This document shows, in pieces, positions 24,609 through 33,900 of a DNA stretch of 64,000 nt. Where the stretch lies: positions 62,001-126,000 of the forward strand of contig NZ_BCRO01000044.1 of NCBI RefSeq assembly GCF_001552635.1, in the 5' to 3' direction. Both the position numbers and the translations under genes were made by a program. The notes beneath the pieces are model-generated. The model was not told where the DNA came from. It did no database searches and saw only the letters and a program-made list of their open reading frames with translations. How positions within the stretch are numbered: position 1 is the stretch's first letter; each line of letters opens with the position of its first letter. This DNA comes from Actinomadura hibisca NBRC 15177. GTDB lineage: Bacteria; Actinomycetota; Actinomycetes; Streptosporangiales; Streptosporangiaceae.

Positions 24609-27600
24609 GTGGCGAAGGACGAGGAACCGTTCCGATCGGTGGAGACGGCCGCGTTCGGCGAGCCGGGCGCCACAGGGCGCTGGCAGCCCACTCGCGCCGG
24701 TGCGGTCAACACCTGGGCGTGGGCCTACGAACCGCTGTGGTTCGCCGACGGCTGGCTCGCCCTGGCCGGCCCCAACGGCTCGGGCAAGTCCCTCACCGCC
24801 TCGATGCTGATCACCGTGCTGCTGGACGCCGAGACCTCGCAGAAGGCGCTGTCGGTGTCGGGCAAGGCGAGCGGCACGCTGCTCAGCAGGCACACCGACC
24901 GCAAGGAGCAGGAGGACCGGACCGGCGCATGGTGGCTGGAGTACGGGCGGCGGGACGAGGAGACCGGGGCCACGGTCTACCTGACGACGGGCATGTGGCT
25001 GCGCGCGGTCGGAGGCAGGCTGCACCGCGCCTTCTTCATCGTGCCCGCCCGGGTCGGACACGACCTGGTGCTGCGGCGTGCGCAGGAATCGGTGCGCATC
25101 GACGACCTCGCTGCGCAACTGGCCGCCTGCGACGGCGAACTGTTCACCTCCTCCGCCAAGCTCCATGCGCCGGCCGCCGCCGAACTCGCGTCCGTCGGCG
25201 ACGAGCCGGAGTTCCGCCACGCCGTCCGGACCAGGCTGTTCGCGCCCCTCAACGAGATCCAGTTCGACGCGCTGATCGGGGTGCTGCGCAGTCTGCGCAG
25301 TGTCCGCACCGCCGAGGCGATCTCCCCCGACCGGATGCAGCAGGTCCTCACCGACGCGCTGCCCGCGTTGGAGCCCGACCGGCTCAAACTCGTCGCCGAC
25401 ACGATGGAGCGGATCTCCGAGCTGGAGCGGCAGCTCACCCTTTCCCGCGAGGAAGCCGATTCCCTCACCAAAACAGAACGCAACTACCGCAGCTACCGCA
25501 ACGCGATCACCCAACTCCAGGCCGCCGAGCTGGCCACCGCCAACAACGCCTGTGACGACCTGACCCGGGACGCGCGCCAGGCGACCGAGGCGCTGGCCGC
25601 CGCGCAGCAGACGGCCGACCAGGTCGACGAACGGTTGCGGCGGACGCGCGCCGAAGCCGACCGCCTCGAAGGCGAGTTCTCCGCCGCCGACCGTGCTCTC
25701 AACGAGCACGCCGGAGCCGAACTCCCCCTGCGCGAGCAACGCGCCACCGAGCTGGACGACGCCGCCAAAGCCGCCGAGCAGCGAGCGGAGCAGGCGGTCC
25801 GGGCCGCCGCCGACACCGAGCAGCAGGCGGCCGATGCCGCGACCGACGCCCAGCAGACCCAGACCCATCTGGAGGATTTCGCCGACAACCTCCACAAGCA
25901 GTCCGGGCGCCTGGGAGCCGAGTCCGCCGTCGACCGGCTGCTCGCCGCCTTCCGCAACCTCATCGCCGCCGAGCCGCACGCTGTGCCGGCCGATCTCGAT
26001 CTGAAGACGTTGTCCGGCACGCCGTTGGCGTGGACCGAGACCCGCACCGAGCAGGTCCGCCGCGTCCAGAAGACCCTGCTCCGGCACAGCGAAGCCCAGA
26101 CGACCGAACGCATGCTCGCCGCGGCCCGCCGCAAGGCCGACGACGACGAGTCCCAGGCCCGCGACGACGCCGAGGCCGCCGCCCGGTCCGCCCAGCAGGC
26201 CGAAACGGCCTTCCTCGACGCCCTCACCGCCTGGGCCGCTTCACTGCGCCAGCTCCAGGCCCCTCCACCCGAGTTCGCCGCTCCCGAGGGCGACGACCGC
26301 TACCCCACCGACCGCTTGCGGATGTGGCTGAGCAACGAGGTCACGGCGGCCCGCGACCGCATCGACCTGACCGGTCACCAACAGCGCGCGGCGACCGACG
26401 ACGCCCGCGCCCGCGAGGCCGAACGGAACGCCGCCAACGCCCGTACCGCCCATCACGGCACCCTCGCCCGGGTCGAGACCACGAACCGTGAACTGCACAC
26501 CGTCCAGACCGCAACCGCCGCCGAAGCAGAAGCCGACGCGACGACGCTCGTCCAGGCCCGTTCCGACCACACCCAAGAAATCTCCGCGGCGCAGAACGCC
26601 GTCTCCGCTGCCAGGCGTCAGAGGACCGACGCCGAGGCCGAAGCGATCCAGGCCGCCCACGACTGGCTCACCGAAACCCACCGCTGGCGAGCCTCCCTGA
26701 GCTTCCTGGACCCGAACGCCATCCCGCTCCCCACCCCAGCCGACCTCAACGAACTCGACCCGGCCCCCATCCGGATCGCGGCCCACGCGGCTCACAACTC
26801 TGCCGCCGAAACCCTCCACCACCGCGTCGCGGCCGCACGCAACGCCGTCACACAGATCACCGAACGCAGGAATGCCCTCCGCGCCGACCTGGCACAGGCA
26901 CGCCAGGCCGCGCCCGTCCCCGGCGCCCCGGCATGGCGCACCCGCAACACCGGCGACGGCACACCCCTGTGGGCTCTGGTCGGCTTCGCCGAACATCTCT
27001 CCCCCGAGGACGCCGACCGGATCGAAGGCGCGCTGCTGGTGTCCGGTCTCCTTGACGCCCTGGTCACCCCGCACGGCCTGCCCACCCGGGGCGATCTCGT
27101 CCTCAACGCCGACCTGCCCGTCCCCGGCCAGACGCTCGCCGACCTGCTCCGCCCCGAGCACCACCCGGACGTCCCCGCCGAGCGGATCATGCAGCTGCTC
27201 CGTGCGGTCCCCGTCGATCAGCCGGGAGCCAGGCTCGCCGACGGCGTCCTGAACCAGGGCGTGCTCACCGCCGCCTGTCCTGACGGTTACCGCGCATCGT
27301 TCATCGGCCGCACGGCCCGCGAACGCGCCCGGCAGCAGCGCGTCGCCCTCCTGGAAGCCGAACTCACCGCACTCGAAGACGACCTGTCGGCCGCCGAAGC
27401 CGACCTCCGCCGGTATGAGACCGACGTCATCGCCGCCACCGCCGAACACGACGCGCTTCCGCCGACCGACACCCTCACTTCGGCCCGGCAACGTCTGGCG
27501 GAGTCGGACCGGAACCTCGCCGCCACCGAGCAGCAAGGCGGACAACGCACCGCCCGAGCCGAAGCCCGTCTCCAAAAGGTCATCGCTGACCTCAACCAAC

Positions 27601-29582
27601 GGGTCTCCGAGCGCTCCGCGCGGCTGGCCCACGTCCGGCAGAAGCTCGATCACGCCGAGCAGACAGCTGAAGCAGCCGCCTCCGCCGCCGCCCAAGCCGA
27701 GGAACACGCCTACGAGCAACGCCAGACCGCCGAGGCCAGCGAGACCGCCCGTCAGGAAGCCGCCACTGCTCAGCAGGAGGCGGACACCGAGCACACGCTC
27801 TTCCCCCGCACCGCGCTCGATGCCCTGAACACCGCTCACCAGGCCGGAGACCGCGCCGAAGAGGCCCTCGCCCGCGCCCGCAGCGCCGCCATCGACGCCG
27901 CCGGGCACTACGAGAAGGCCGCCGAAGAGGTCAGGAAGACCCTGCGCGTCCTCAACCAGGCGGCGGCCCTCCCCGACGGCTCGCTGCTGCCGACCTCCCG
28001 TGACGCGCTCGACGACCACACTCTCGCGATCGCCTCCCTCGAACGGCTGGTCCTGGACGCGACATCGGCGGCCCGCCGCTGCGTCGACCTCATGCAGCAT
28101 GCCCATCGGGCCCACCAGGCCGCCGCCACCGCCCGGACCGGCGCCGTCCGCGTCGCCGAGCAGGCGGCCGAAGCCCGCGGCGTCGCGACGACCGCGCTGG
28201 CCGAGGTCCGCAAGCTCCGCGAGCTGCACGGAGCACGCTACGAGGAGCTGCGGCAGACCCGGGTTCAGCTGTTCGAGCAGCTCAAACAGGCCAAGGGCCA
28301 GATCGTGACCCTGGGGAACGAGCGCCATGCCGCCGCCATCGAGCAGAACACCGCCAAGCTCACCCTCGACAACATCAAGCCCAAACGCGAAGCGGCCGAG
28401 CAGCACCGCGACCGCTGTCTGCGCACCCTGGGCCGCCTGGTGGACGAGGGCCTGGCGAAGGTGCCCGACGACATCGCCACCGCCCCCTCCGGCCGCCCCG
28501 CCCACCTGACCGCGGGCCTGACGTGGGCGCGGCAGTTGCTGGCCGACCGTCCTGGCCACGCCGAACGCCGCACGCAACTCGCGACGTTCCGCGACCGCGC
28601 TCTCTCCACCCTGGAGAACAGCGCCCGCCAGACCAGCTCCGACCTGGCCCGCTTCAACCGCCAGGTCATCCTCGTCACGGTCGAGGAGACCGGCTGGCGA
28701 CGCGCCCTGGTCGCCGAACCCGACGCCGCGCGCGGTGAGGACCTGATCGTGGCGCTGGAGTCCCTGAACGCGGGCATCGCCCAGCTGGAGAACGATCTGC
28801 GCGACGATGTGAAGCACGCGATGCGCACCGGCATGTTCACCCGGCTCCGCAAGGACATCCTGGTCCGCCGGGACGCCGCCCTCGAACTGGTCGGGCAGAT
28901 CCGGGCGACGCTGAAGGACGTGCGCACCGGCGTCGCACAGGTCGGCATCCAGGTCGACTGGAGGATCAGGCAGCAGGACGAGCACGCCGTCCAGATGATG
29001 GACCTCATCACCCGGGCCGCGTCGGAGGAGACCTTCGAGCGGATGTACGACGTCCTGCGCAAGCGCATGGACCAGAAGGCCGGGGAGCCGTGGGTCGAGC
29101 GTGTCGCCTACGCCTTCGACTACCGACAGTGGCACGAGTGGAAGATCTCGGTGACCCACTCCTCCTTCGGCGACTCCGCGTCCGCCTCCGCCGCGTTCAA
29201 GGAGATCACCACCCGCTCCAACCCGCTGGAGTCGTTGTCCACCGGCGAGCGCAGGCTCGCCACCATGCTGCCGCTGTTGGCCGCCGCCTGGTCGATGTAC
29301 TCCGGTGCAGGCTACCGGGGTCCCCGGCTGCTGACGATCGACGAGATCGACGCCGCCTTCGACGAGCCGAACCTGCGGCAGGTCCTCGCCCTGCTGCGCT
29401 CCTGGGACTTCGACGTGCTGGCGACCACCCCGTCCATCACGCCCATGATCAAGAAGGAGGCGGGCCGCGCGATGGTGCACCAGGTCGTCGCCGACGGGCG
29501 CAAGCGCATCACCGTCCCCTGGCTGTGGGAGGGCCACGGCGAGCCTCAGCCGCTCACCATCGACCTGGAGTCCGTGTCATGA
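24609..29582 (+). CDS. jetC: Wadjet SMC-like ATPase JetC (TIGR02680-type)
   Basis: A 1657-residue SMC/MukB-like protein. The N-terminal head has RWQPTRAGAVNTWAWAYEPL and Walker A GPNGSGKS (residues 54-61). Residues about 280-1400 are two long Ala/Glu/Arg-rich coiled-coil arms flanking a hinge-like globular part (about residues 770-920, for example GDGTPLWALVGFAEHLSPED). The C-terminal head has the ABC signature SLSTGERRLATMLPLLAA and Walker B LLTIDEIDAAFDE (D1578, E1579). JetC dimers extrude DNA loops to find small circular DNA. The GTG at 24609 follows GAAGGAG; an ATG five codons earlier overlaps the jetB stop (ATGA) and is also possible. It is long for the family. Confidence 0.93.
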   Translation: MAKDEEPFRSVETAAFGEPGATGRWQPTRAGAVNTWAWAYEPLWFADGWLALAGPNGSGKSLTASMLITVLLDAETSQKALSVSGKASGTLLSRHTDRKEQEDRTGAWWLEYGRRDEETGATVYLTTGMWLRAVGGRLHRAFFIVPARVGHDLVLRRAQESVRIDDLAAQLAACDGELFTSSAKLHAPAAAELASVGDEPEFRHAVRTRLFAPLNEIQFDALIGVLRSLRSVRTAEAISPDRMQQVLTDALPALEPDRLKLVADTMERISELERQLTLSREEADSLTKTERNYRSYRNAITQLQAAELATANNACDDLTRDARQATEALAAAQQTADQVDERLRRTRAEADRLEGEFSAADRALNEHAGAELPLREQRATELDDAAKAAEQRAEQAVRAAADTEQQAADAATDAQQTQTHLEDFADNLHKQSGRLGAESAVDRLLAAFRNLIAAEPHAVPADLDLKTLSGTPLAWTETRTEQVRRVQKTLLRHSEAQTTERMLAAARRKADDDESQARDDAEAAARSAQQAETAFLDALTAWAASLRQLQAPPPEFAAPEGDDRYPTDRLRMWLSNEVTAARDRIDLTGHQQRAATDDARAREAERNAANARTAHHGTLARVETTNRELHTVQTATAAEAEADATTLVQARSDHTQEISAAQNAVSAARRQRTDAEAEAIQAAHDWLTETHRWRASLSFLDPNAIPLPTPADLNELDPAPIRIAAHAAHNSAAETLHHRVAAARNAVTQITERRNALRADLAQARQAAPVPGAPAWRTRNTGDGTPLWALVGFAEHLSPEDADRIEGALLVSGLLDALVTPHGLPTRGDLVLNADLPVPGQTLADLLRPEHHPDVPAERIMQLLRAVPVDQPGARLADGVLNQGVLTAACPDGYRASFIGRTARERARQQRVALLEAELTALEDDLSAAEADLRRYETDVIAATAEHDALPPTDTLTSARQRLAESDRNLAATEQQGGQRTARAEARLQKVIADLNQRVSERSARLAHVRQKLDHAEQTAEAAASAAAQAEEHAYEQRQTAEASETARQEAATAQQEADTEHTLFPRTALDALNTAHQAGDRAEEALARARSAAIDAAGHYEKAAEEVRKTLRVLNQAAALPDGSLLPTSRDALDDHTLAIASLERLVLDATSAARRCVDLMQHAHRAHQAAATARTGAVRVAEQAAEARGVATTALAEVRKLRELHGARYEELRQTRVQLFEQLKQAKGQIVTLGNERHAAAIEQNTAKLTLDNIKPKREAAEQHRDRCLRTLGRLVDEGLAKVPDDIATAPSGRPAHLTAGLTWARQLLADRPGHAERRTQLATFRDRALSTLENSARQTSSDLARFNRQVILVTVEETGWRRALVAEPDAARGEDLIVALESLNAGIAQLENDLRDDVKHAMRTGMFTRLRKDILVRRDAALELVGQIRATLKDVRTGVAQVGIQVDWRIRQQDEHAVQMMDLITRAASEETFERMYDVLRKRMDQKAGEPWVERVAYAFDYRQWHEWKISVTHSSFGDSASASAAFKEITTRSNPLESLSTGERRLATMLPLLAAAWSMYSGAGYRGPRLLTIDEIDAAFDEPNLRQVLALLRSWDFDVLATTPSITPMIKKEAGRAMVHQVVADGRKRITVPWLWEGHGEPQPLTIDLESVS

Positions 29583-30802
29583 CCGGCGGCCTGGTCTCGC
29601 TCGCGGACGACCCGGACTTCGCGCCGTTCTGGCGAGCCCTGCACGACAGACTTTGCGAGAAGGGCTCTCCAGAAGGAATCGCCACGTTGAAGGTGGAGGG
29701 CCTGTCGTTGTACGCCCTCGCCGAGATCAGGACGTTGCTGGGCGCCACTCCTCGGCGCCGTTCACCGGTCGGCGTCTCCGGAACGACGACCACGATCCCG
29801 CTCCGTGCGCTGCTCAAGGCGACCGGCACCTCCCCGCAAGACCTCGTCGCCTTGGCCGAGCAGGTCGTCGGTAAGAACGTGGAGAGCCGTCTCGCAGTCC
29901 GACAGGCCGAGGCCGGACGTCGTCGTACTCTCTGGGAGCACGCAACCGTCCTGCTCGCCCGCTTCCCCCGCCTGGTCGACCGACTGAAAGCCAGCGGGAT
30001 CGGAGCCAACGAGCCCGAGGCCCGCCGCCTCGTCAACGCGCTGGCCCAAGCGACCGGCGGTCTCCCCTACGACCCTCCGGTCAGCCTGCCGAAGCTCGCC
30101 CACGACTGCGCGGGCGACCCGCACTACTTCGATCCGGGCACCCTCAACAGGGCACGGCTCATCGACGCGGTCGCCGAGTTCACCGACCGCGCCGATCCCA
30201 CGCGTCCCCACCAGGTCCACGTCCTGCTGGCGGAGGTCGGTATCATCACCGACCGTCTCTCGGCCACCGTCCTGCTGCACCGCGTCAAGACCACCGGAGA
30301 CGGCGTCATCGACCGGCGGCTCCAAGATTCGGTCACCCCGGTCGCACTCACCCTGCTGGACCTGACGCGCAACCCGCCGACCCTGGCCCCGCAGACCGTG
30401 ACGGTCGTGGAGAACCCCTCCCTGTTGGAAGCGGCCATGGCCCGCGGCTCCGACGTGGCGCTCGTCTGCACCAGCGGACAACTCGGCGCGGTCGACCACG
30501 TGTTCCTCCAACTGGCACGCGACCAGGGCGTCACCATCCGTTATGCGGGCGACCTCGACCACCACGGCTTCCAGATCGCGGCCACCGTCGCCGACCAGTA
30601 CGGCGCGGAACTCATCGCGATGGACGCCGCGACCGTAGCCGAAGCGGCGGCCGCTTCCCCGGCGGCCTCCGCGGTGTCGCTCCTCCCGCAGTTCGATCCC
30701 ATGCTCAAGCACACGCTCGGCCTCGCCGAGCACGCGGTCTTCCAGGAGAACGACGCGGTGATCCGCCGTGTCCTGGCCGTTGGTGAGCCCCATGAGACCT
30801 GA
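29579..30802 (+). CDS. jetD: Wadjet nuclease JetD (TOPRIM; TIGR02679/DUF2399-type)
   Basis: A 407-residue protein whose ATG overlaps the jetC stop (ATGA). The C-terminal TOPRIM fold has the acidic Glu in TVTVVENPSLLEAAM (E278) and the D-x-D pair in IRYAGDLDHHGFQIA (D325, D327), the metal-binding residues of topoisomerase VI/Spo11-like nucleases. The N-terminal half (for example GLSLYALAEIRTLLG) corresponds to the arm that contacts DNA. JetD cleaves the plasmid after JetABC recognises it. All catalytic acids are present, so the system looks intact. The next gene, pglW, begins 102 nt downstream on the same strand with no hairpin between. Confidence 0.92.
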   Translation: MTGGLVSLADDPDFAPFWRALHDRLCEKGSPEGIATLKVEGLSLYALAEIRTLLGATPRRRSPVGVSGTTTTIPLRALLKATGTSPQDLVALAEQVVGKNVESRLAVRQAEAGRRRTLWEHATVLLARFPRLVDRLKASGIGANEPEARRLVNALAQATGGLPYDPPVSLPKLAHDCAGDPHYFDPGTLNRARLIDAVAEFTDRADPTRPHQVHVLLAEVGIITDRLSATVLLHRVKTTGDGVIDRRLQDSVTPVALTLLDLTRNPPTLAPQTVTVVENPSLLEAAMARGSDVALVCTSGQLGAVDHVFLQLARDQGVTIRYAGDLDHHGFQIAATVADQYGAELIAMDAATVAEAAAASPAASAVSLLPQFDPMLKHTLGLAEHAVFQENDAVIRRVLAVGEPHET

Positions 30803-30904
30803 GCGGCATCCGGCCCGTCCGCCGGTACGCACCTATGACATCTTTCCATCAGCAGCCGGTCCCGCGGCCGGTGCGAATCACGGCGAAGTGCGGGGTTGAG
30901 CGGG

Positions 30905-33900
30905 ATGCGCGAGGGGCGCTGGACGACGGTCACCGAGTCCGAGTTCGACCACGAACGCCGCGGCCTGGAGGCCATCCGCGACCGCCTGCCCGACGGCGGC
31001 CCCTGGTACGCCTGGTCCAACTTCACCTTCACCGCCTCCACCGGACACGTCCGGGAGGTGGACCTGCTGGTGATCACCCCCGGCGGCGTCCACATGATCG
31101 AGCTGAAGGACTGGCACGGTCGCCTGGCCGCCGAGAGCGGCACCTGGGTGCAGACCACGCCAGGCGGCCGCCGCATCTCCCACGGCAACCCCCTGCACCT
31201 GGTCACCAAGAAGGCCAGGGAACTCGCCGGCCTGCTCGGTCAGCACGGCCAGCGCGTCTGGGTCGGGGCCGGGGTCTGCTTCACCGCCTCCGGCCTGAGA
31301 ATCCAACTGCCCGCCAACGACCAGAACGGTGTCCACTCGACCGCCGAACTCCTCCAGATGTTGCAGCACCCGCCCCACGACGCGCGCCGTCGCATCGACG
31401 GCCCCCGTGCCAAGGCGATCAAGGCGGCGCTGGAACAGGTCGGCATCCGGCGCAGCGACGCCGAGTTCAAGGTCGGCCCCTACCTGCTGGAGCGCCGCTC
31501 GTTTGAGACCGGCCCGACCTGGGCCGACTACCTGGCCAAACACAGCACGCTGCACGAGATGGCACGCGTCCGCATCTATCTGCGCGAGCGCCGCTCCGAC
31601 GCGACCATCCGCCGGTCGGTGGACAACGCCGCCCGCCGCGAGGCCGCCGTCCTGCAACGTTTCCGCCACCCCGGCGCCGTCCAGCTCAAGCAGTACGATC
31701 CGTCCGGCCATTCCGCCGGGCCCGCCCTGATCTTCGACTACCACCCCGACACTCTCCGGTTGGACGAGTACCTGGTCCGCTACGGCGACAAGCTCGGCAT
31801 CCTCGGCCGGATGGCCCTGGTCCGCCAACTCGCCGAGACGATCCGGTCCGCCCACTCCAGCCGTATCCACCACCGCGCGCTCGCCGCGAACACGGTGCAC
31901 GTGATCCCGCGCGCCCGCCGCAAAGGTGACCCCTCCGCCGACGAGGACACCCGCTGGTTGTCCCCGTCGCTCCAGATCTCCGACTGGCAGATCGCAACCC
32001 AGCGGTCCGGATCCGCGGGCTCCACCCGCTTCGCCCCGACCAAGCTGTCGGCGATCCACCTGTCCGAGGGCTCCGACGCCTACCTGGCCCCGGAGCTGAC
32101 CGCCGTCAAGCCCGACCCGGTCTCCCTGGACGTCTACGGCCTCGGCGTCCTGACGTACCTGCTGGCCACGGGCCGACCGCCCGCCGCGTCCCAGGCCGAG
32201 GTGCTGGCCCAGTTGGAGGCGGGCGACGGCCTACGTCCCAGTGCGATCGTCGACGGGCTCTCGCCGGACATCGACGAACTCGTCCAGGCCGCCACGGCCT
32301 ACGCCCCGGACCGCCGCCTGTCGACGGTGGACGAGTTCCTGGAGATGCTGGAGTCGGTCGAGGACACGCTGACCACCCCGTCGAGCGTCCCCGACCCCGC
32401 TCCGACCTCCACCCCGGAGAAGGACCCGCTGGAGGCCGTCCCCGGTGATGTGCTGGCGGGACGCTGGGAGGTACGACGGCGGCTCGGCACCGGCTCGACC
32501 AGCCGCGCCCTGCTGGTCCGCGACCTGGCGGCCACCGAGCAGCTCCCTGGCGGCCGCTCCCTGGCCGTCCTGAAGATCGCGCTGTCGGACGCCCGCGCCT
32601 CGATCCTGATCCGCGAGGCCGAGATCATGCGGCGGCTGCGCGCCCACCACGGCACGATCCGCCTGGTCGAACCCGAGCCACTGCTCATCGGCGGCCGCAC
32701 TGCCCTGGCGCTGGAGTACGTCGGCGACGAACGCGTCACCGACGACCAGCCGGGGAAGGGCACCCGGCACCGGCACGAGACCGTCGCGCGCCAATTGCGC
32801 GAACAGGGCCGTCTCCAGATAGACCAGCTCGAAGCCTACGGCGAGTATCTCTTTTCGGCGGTTGATTTTTGCGAAGGGGAAGGCGTCTGGCATCGTGACA
32901 TCAAGCCCGACAACATCGCCATTCGAATTCGCCCCAACCGCACGCGTGAACTCGTCCTAATCGACTTTTCGCTGGCGGGTTATCCGGTGCGGCAGATCGA
33001 TGCCGGAACGGATGGGTATCTTGATCCATTCATCAGCGATGTGCTGCGTTCGGTGTACGACGCGCACGCCGAACGGTACGCCGTCGCCGTCACCCTCCAC
33101 GAGATGGCCTCGGGCGAGCTGCCCAAGTGGGGCGACGGCAAGGTCTCCCCCCGCCAGCTCGATGCCGACGCGTGGCCCTACCCCACCATTGCCGCCGACG
33201 CGTTCGACCCGGCGATCCGCGACGCCCTGGTCGCGTTCTTCCGTAAGGCCCTGCACCGGGACGCCGCCCAGCGGTTTCCCGATCTCAAGCCCATGCGGGA
33301 CGCCTGGCGCAAAATCTTCCTCCAACTCGCCGAGACCGTCCCCTCCAATGGCCACAGCAGCCACCATCCCGTCCCCGCAGCGGGCATCGCCGACGCCGAG
33401 CCGGAGAGCGCTCAGCAGCAGCGCGACAAACTCGCCGCCCAGGCCGCTCGTGAAACGCATCTGTCGGCCGCCGGCCTGACTCCGGCTGCCGAGTCGTTCC
33501 TCTACGGCCTGAGCGTCACCACGGTCGGCGAGCTGCTGGAATACAGCCGGCGCAACCTCGTCAACGCCCCCGGCCTGGGCGCCAAGACCCGCACCGAGAT
33601 CCAGCGCCGCCAGCGCGAATGGGCCGAGCGCCTCGGCCGAGCGCCACGGTCGCCGCTCACGCCTGAGGGCCGTAAGGACGCCGCCCAGGAAATGAAGGGC
33701 CTCAGCGACAAAGAATCGGCCTTCTTCGACTCGCTGGGGACGAGCGAACATGCCGACACTCTGTCGACGCACACCCTGCGCAATGTCAGCCTCGACGCGC
33801 TCGCCACCCTGTTCGTGCCGAAACTGAAGACCGACGGCTCGAACCGCAATGAGGTCGAGGCCATGCGGCTGCTGCTGCGGCTGCCCGACGAGAGCGGCGC

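Noticed and set aside
26241..29537. Very long minus frame opposite jetC
   Set aside because: Gly/Val/Arg-rich shadow of the coiled-coil coding strand; long antisense frames are expected at this GC content.
30860..30880. GCCGGT repeated before pglW as a possible operator
   Set aside because: Too short and common at this GC content to support a site.
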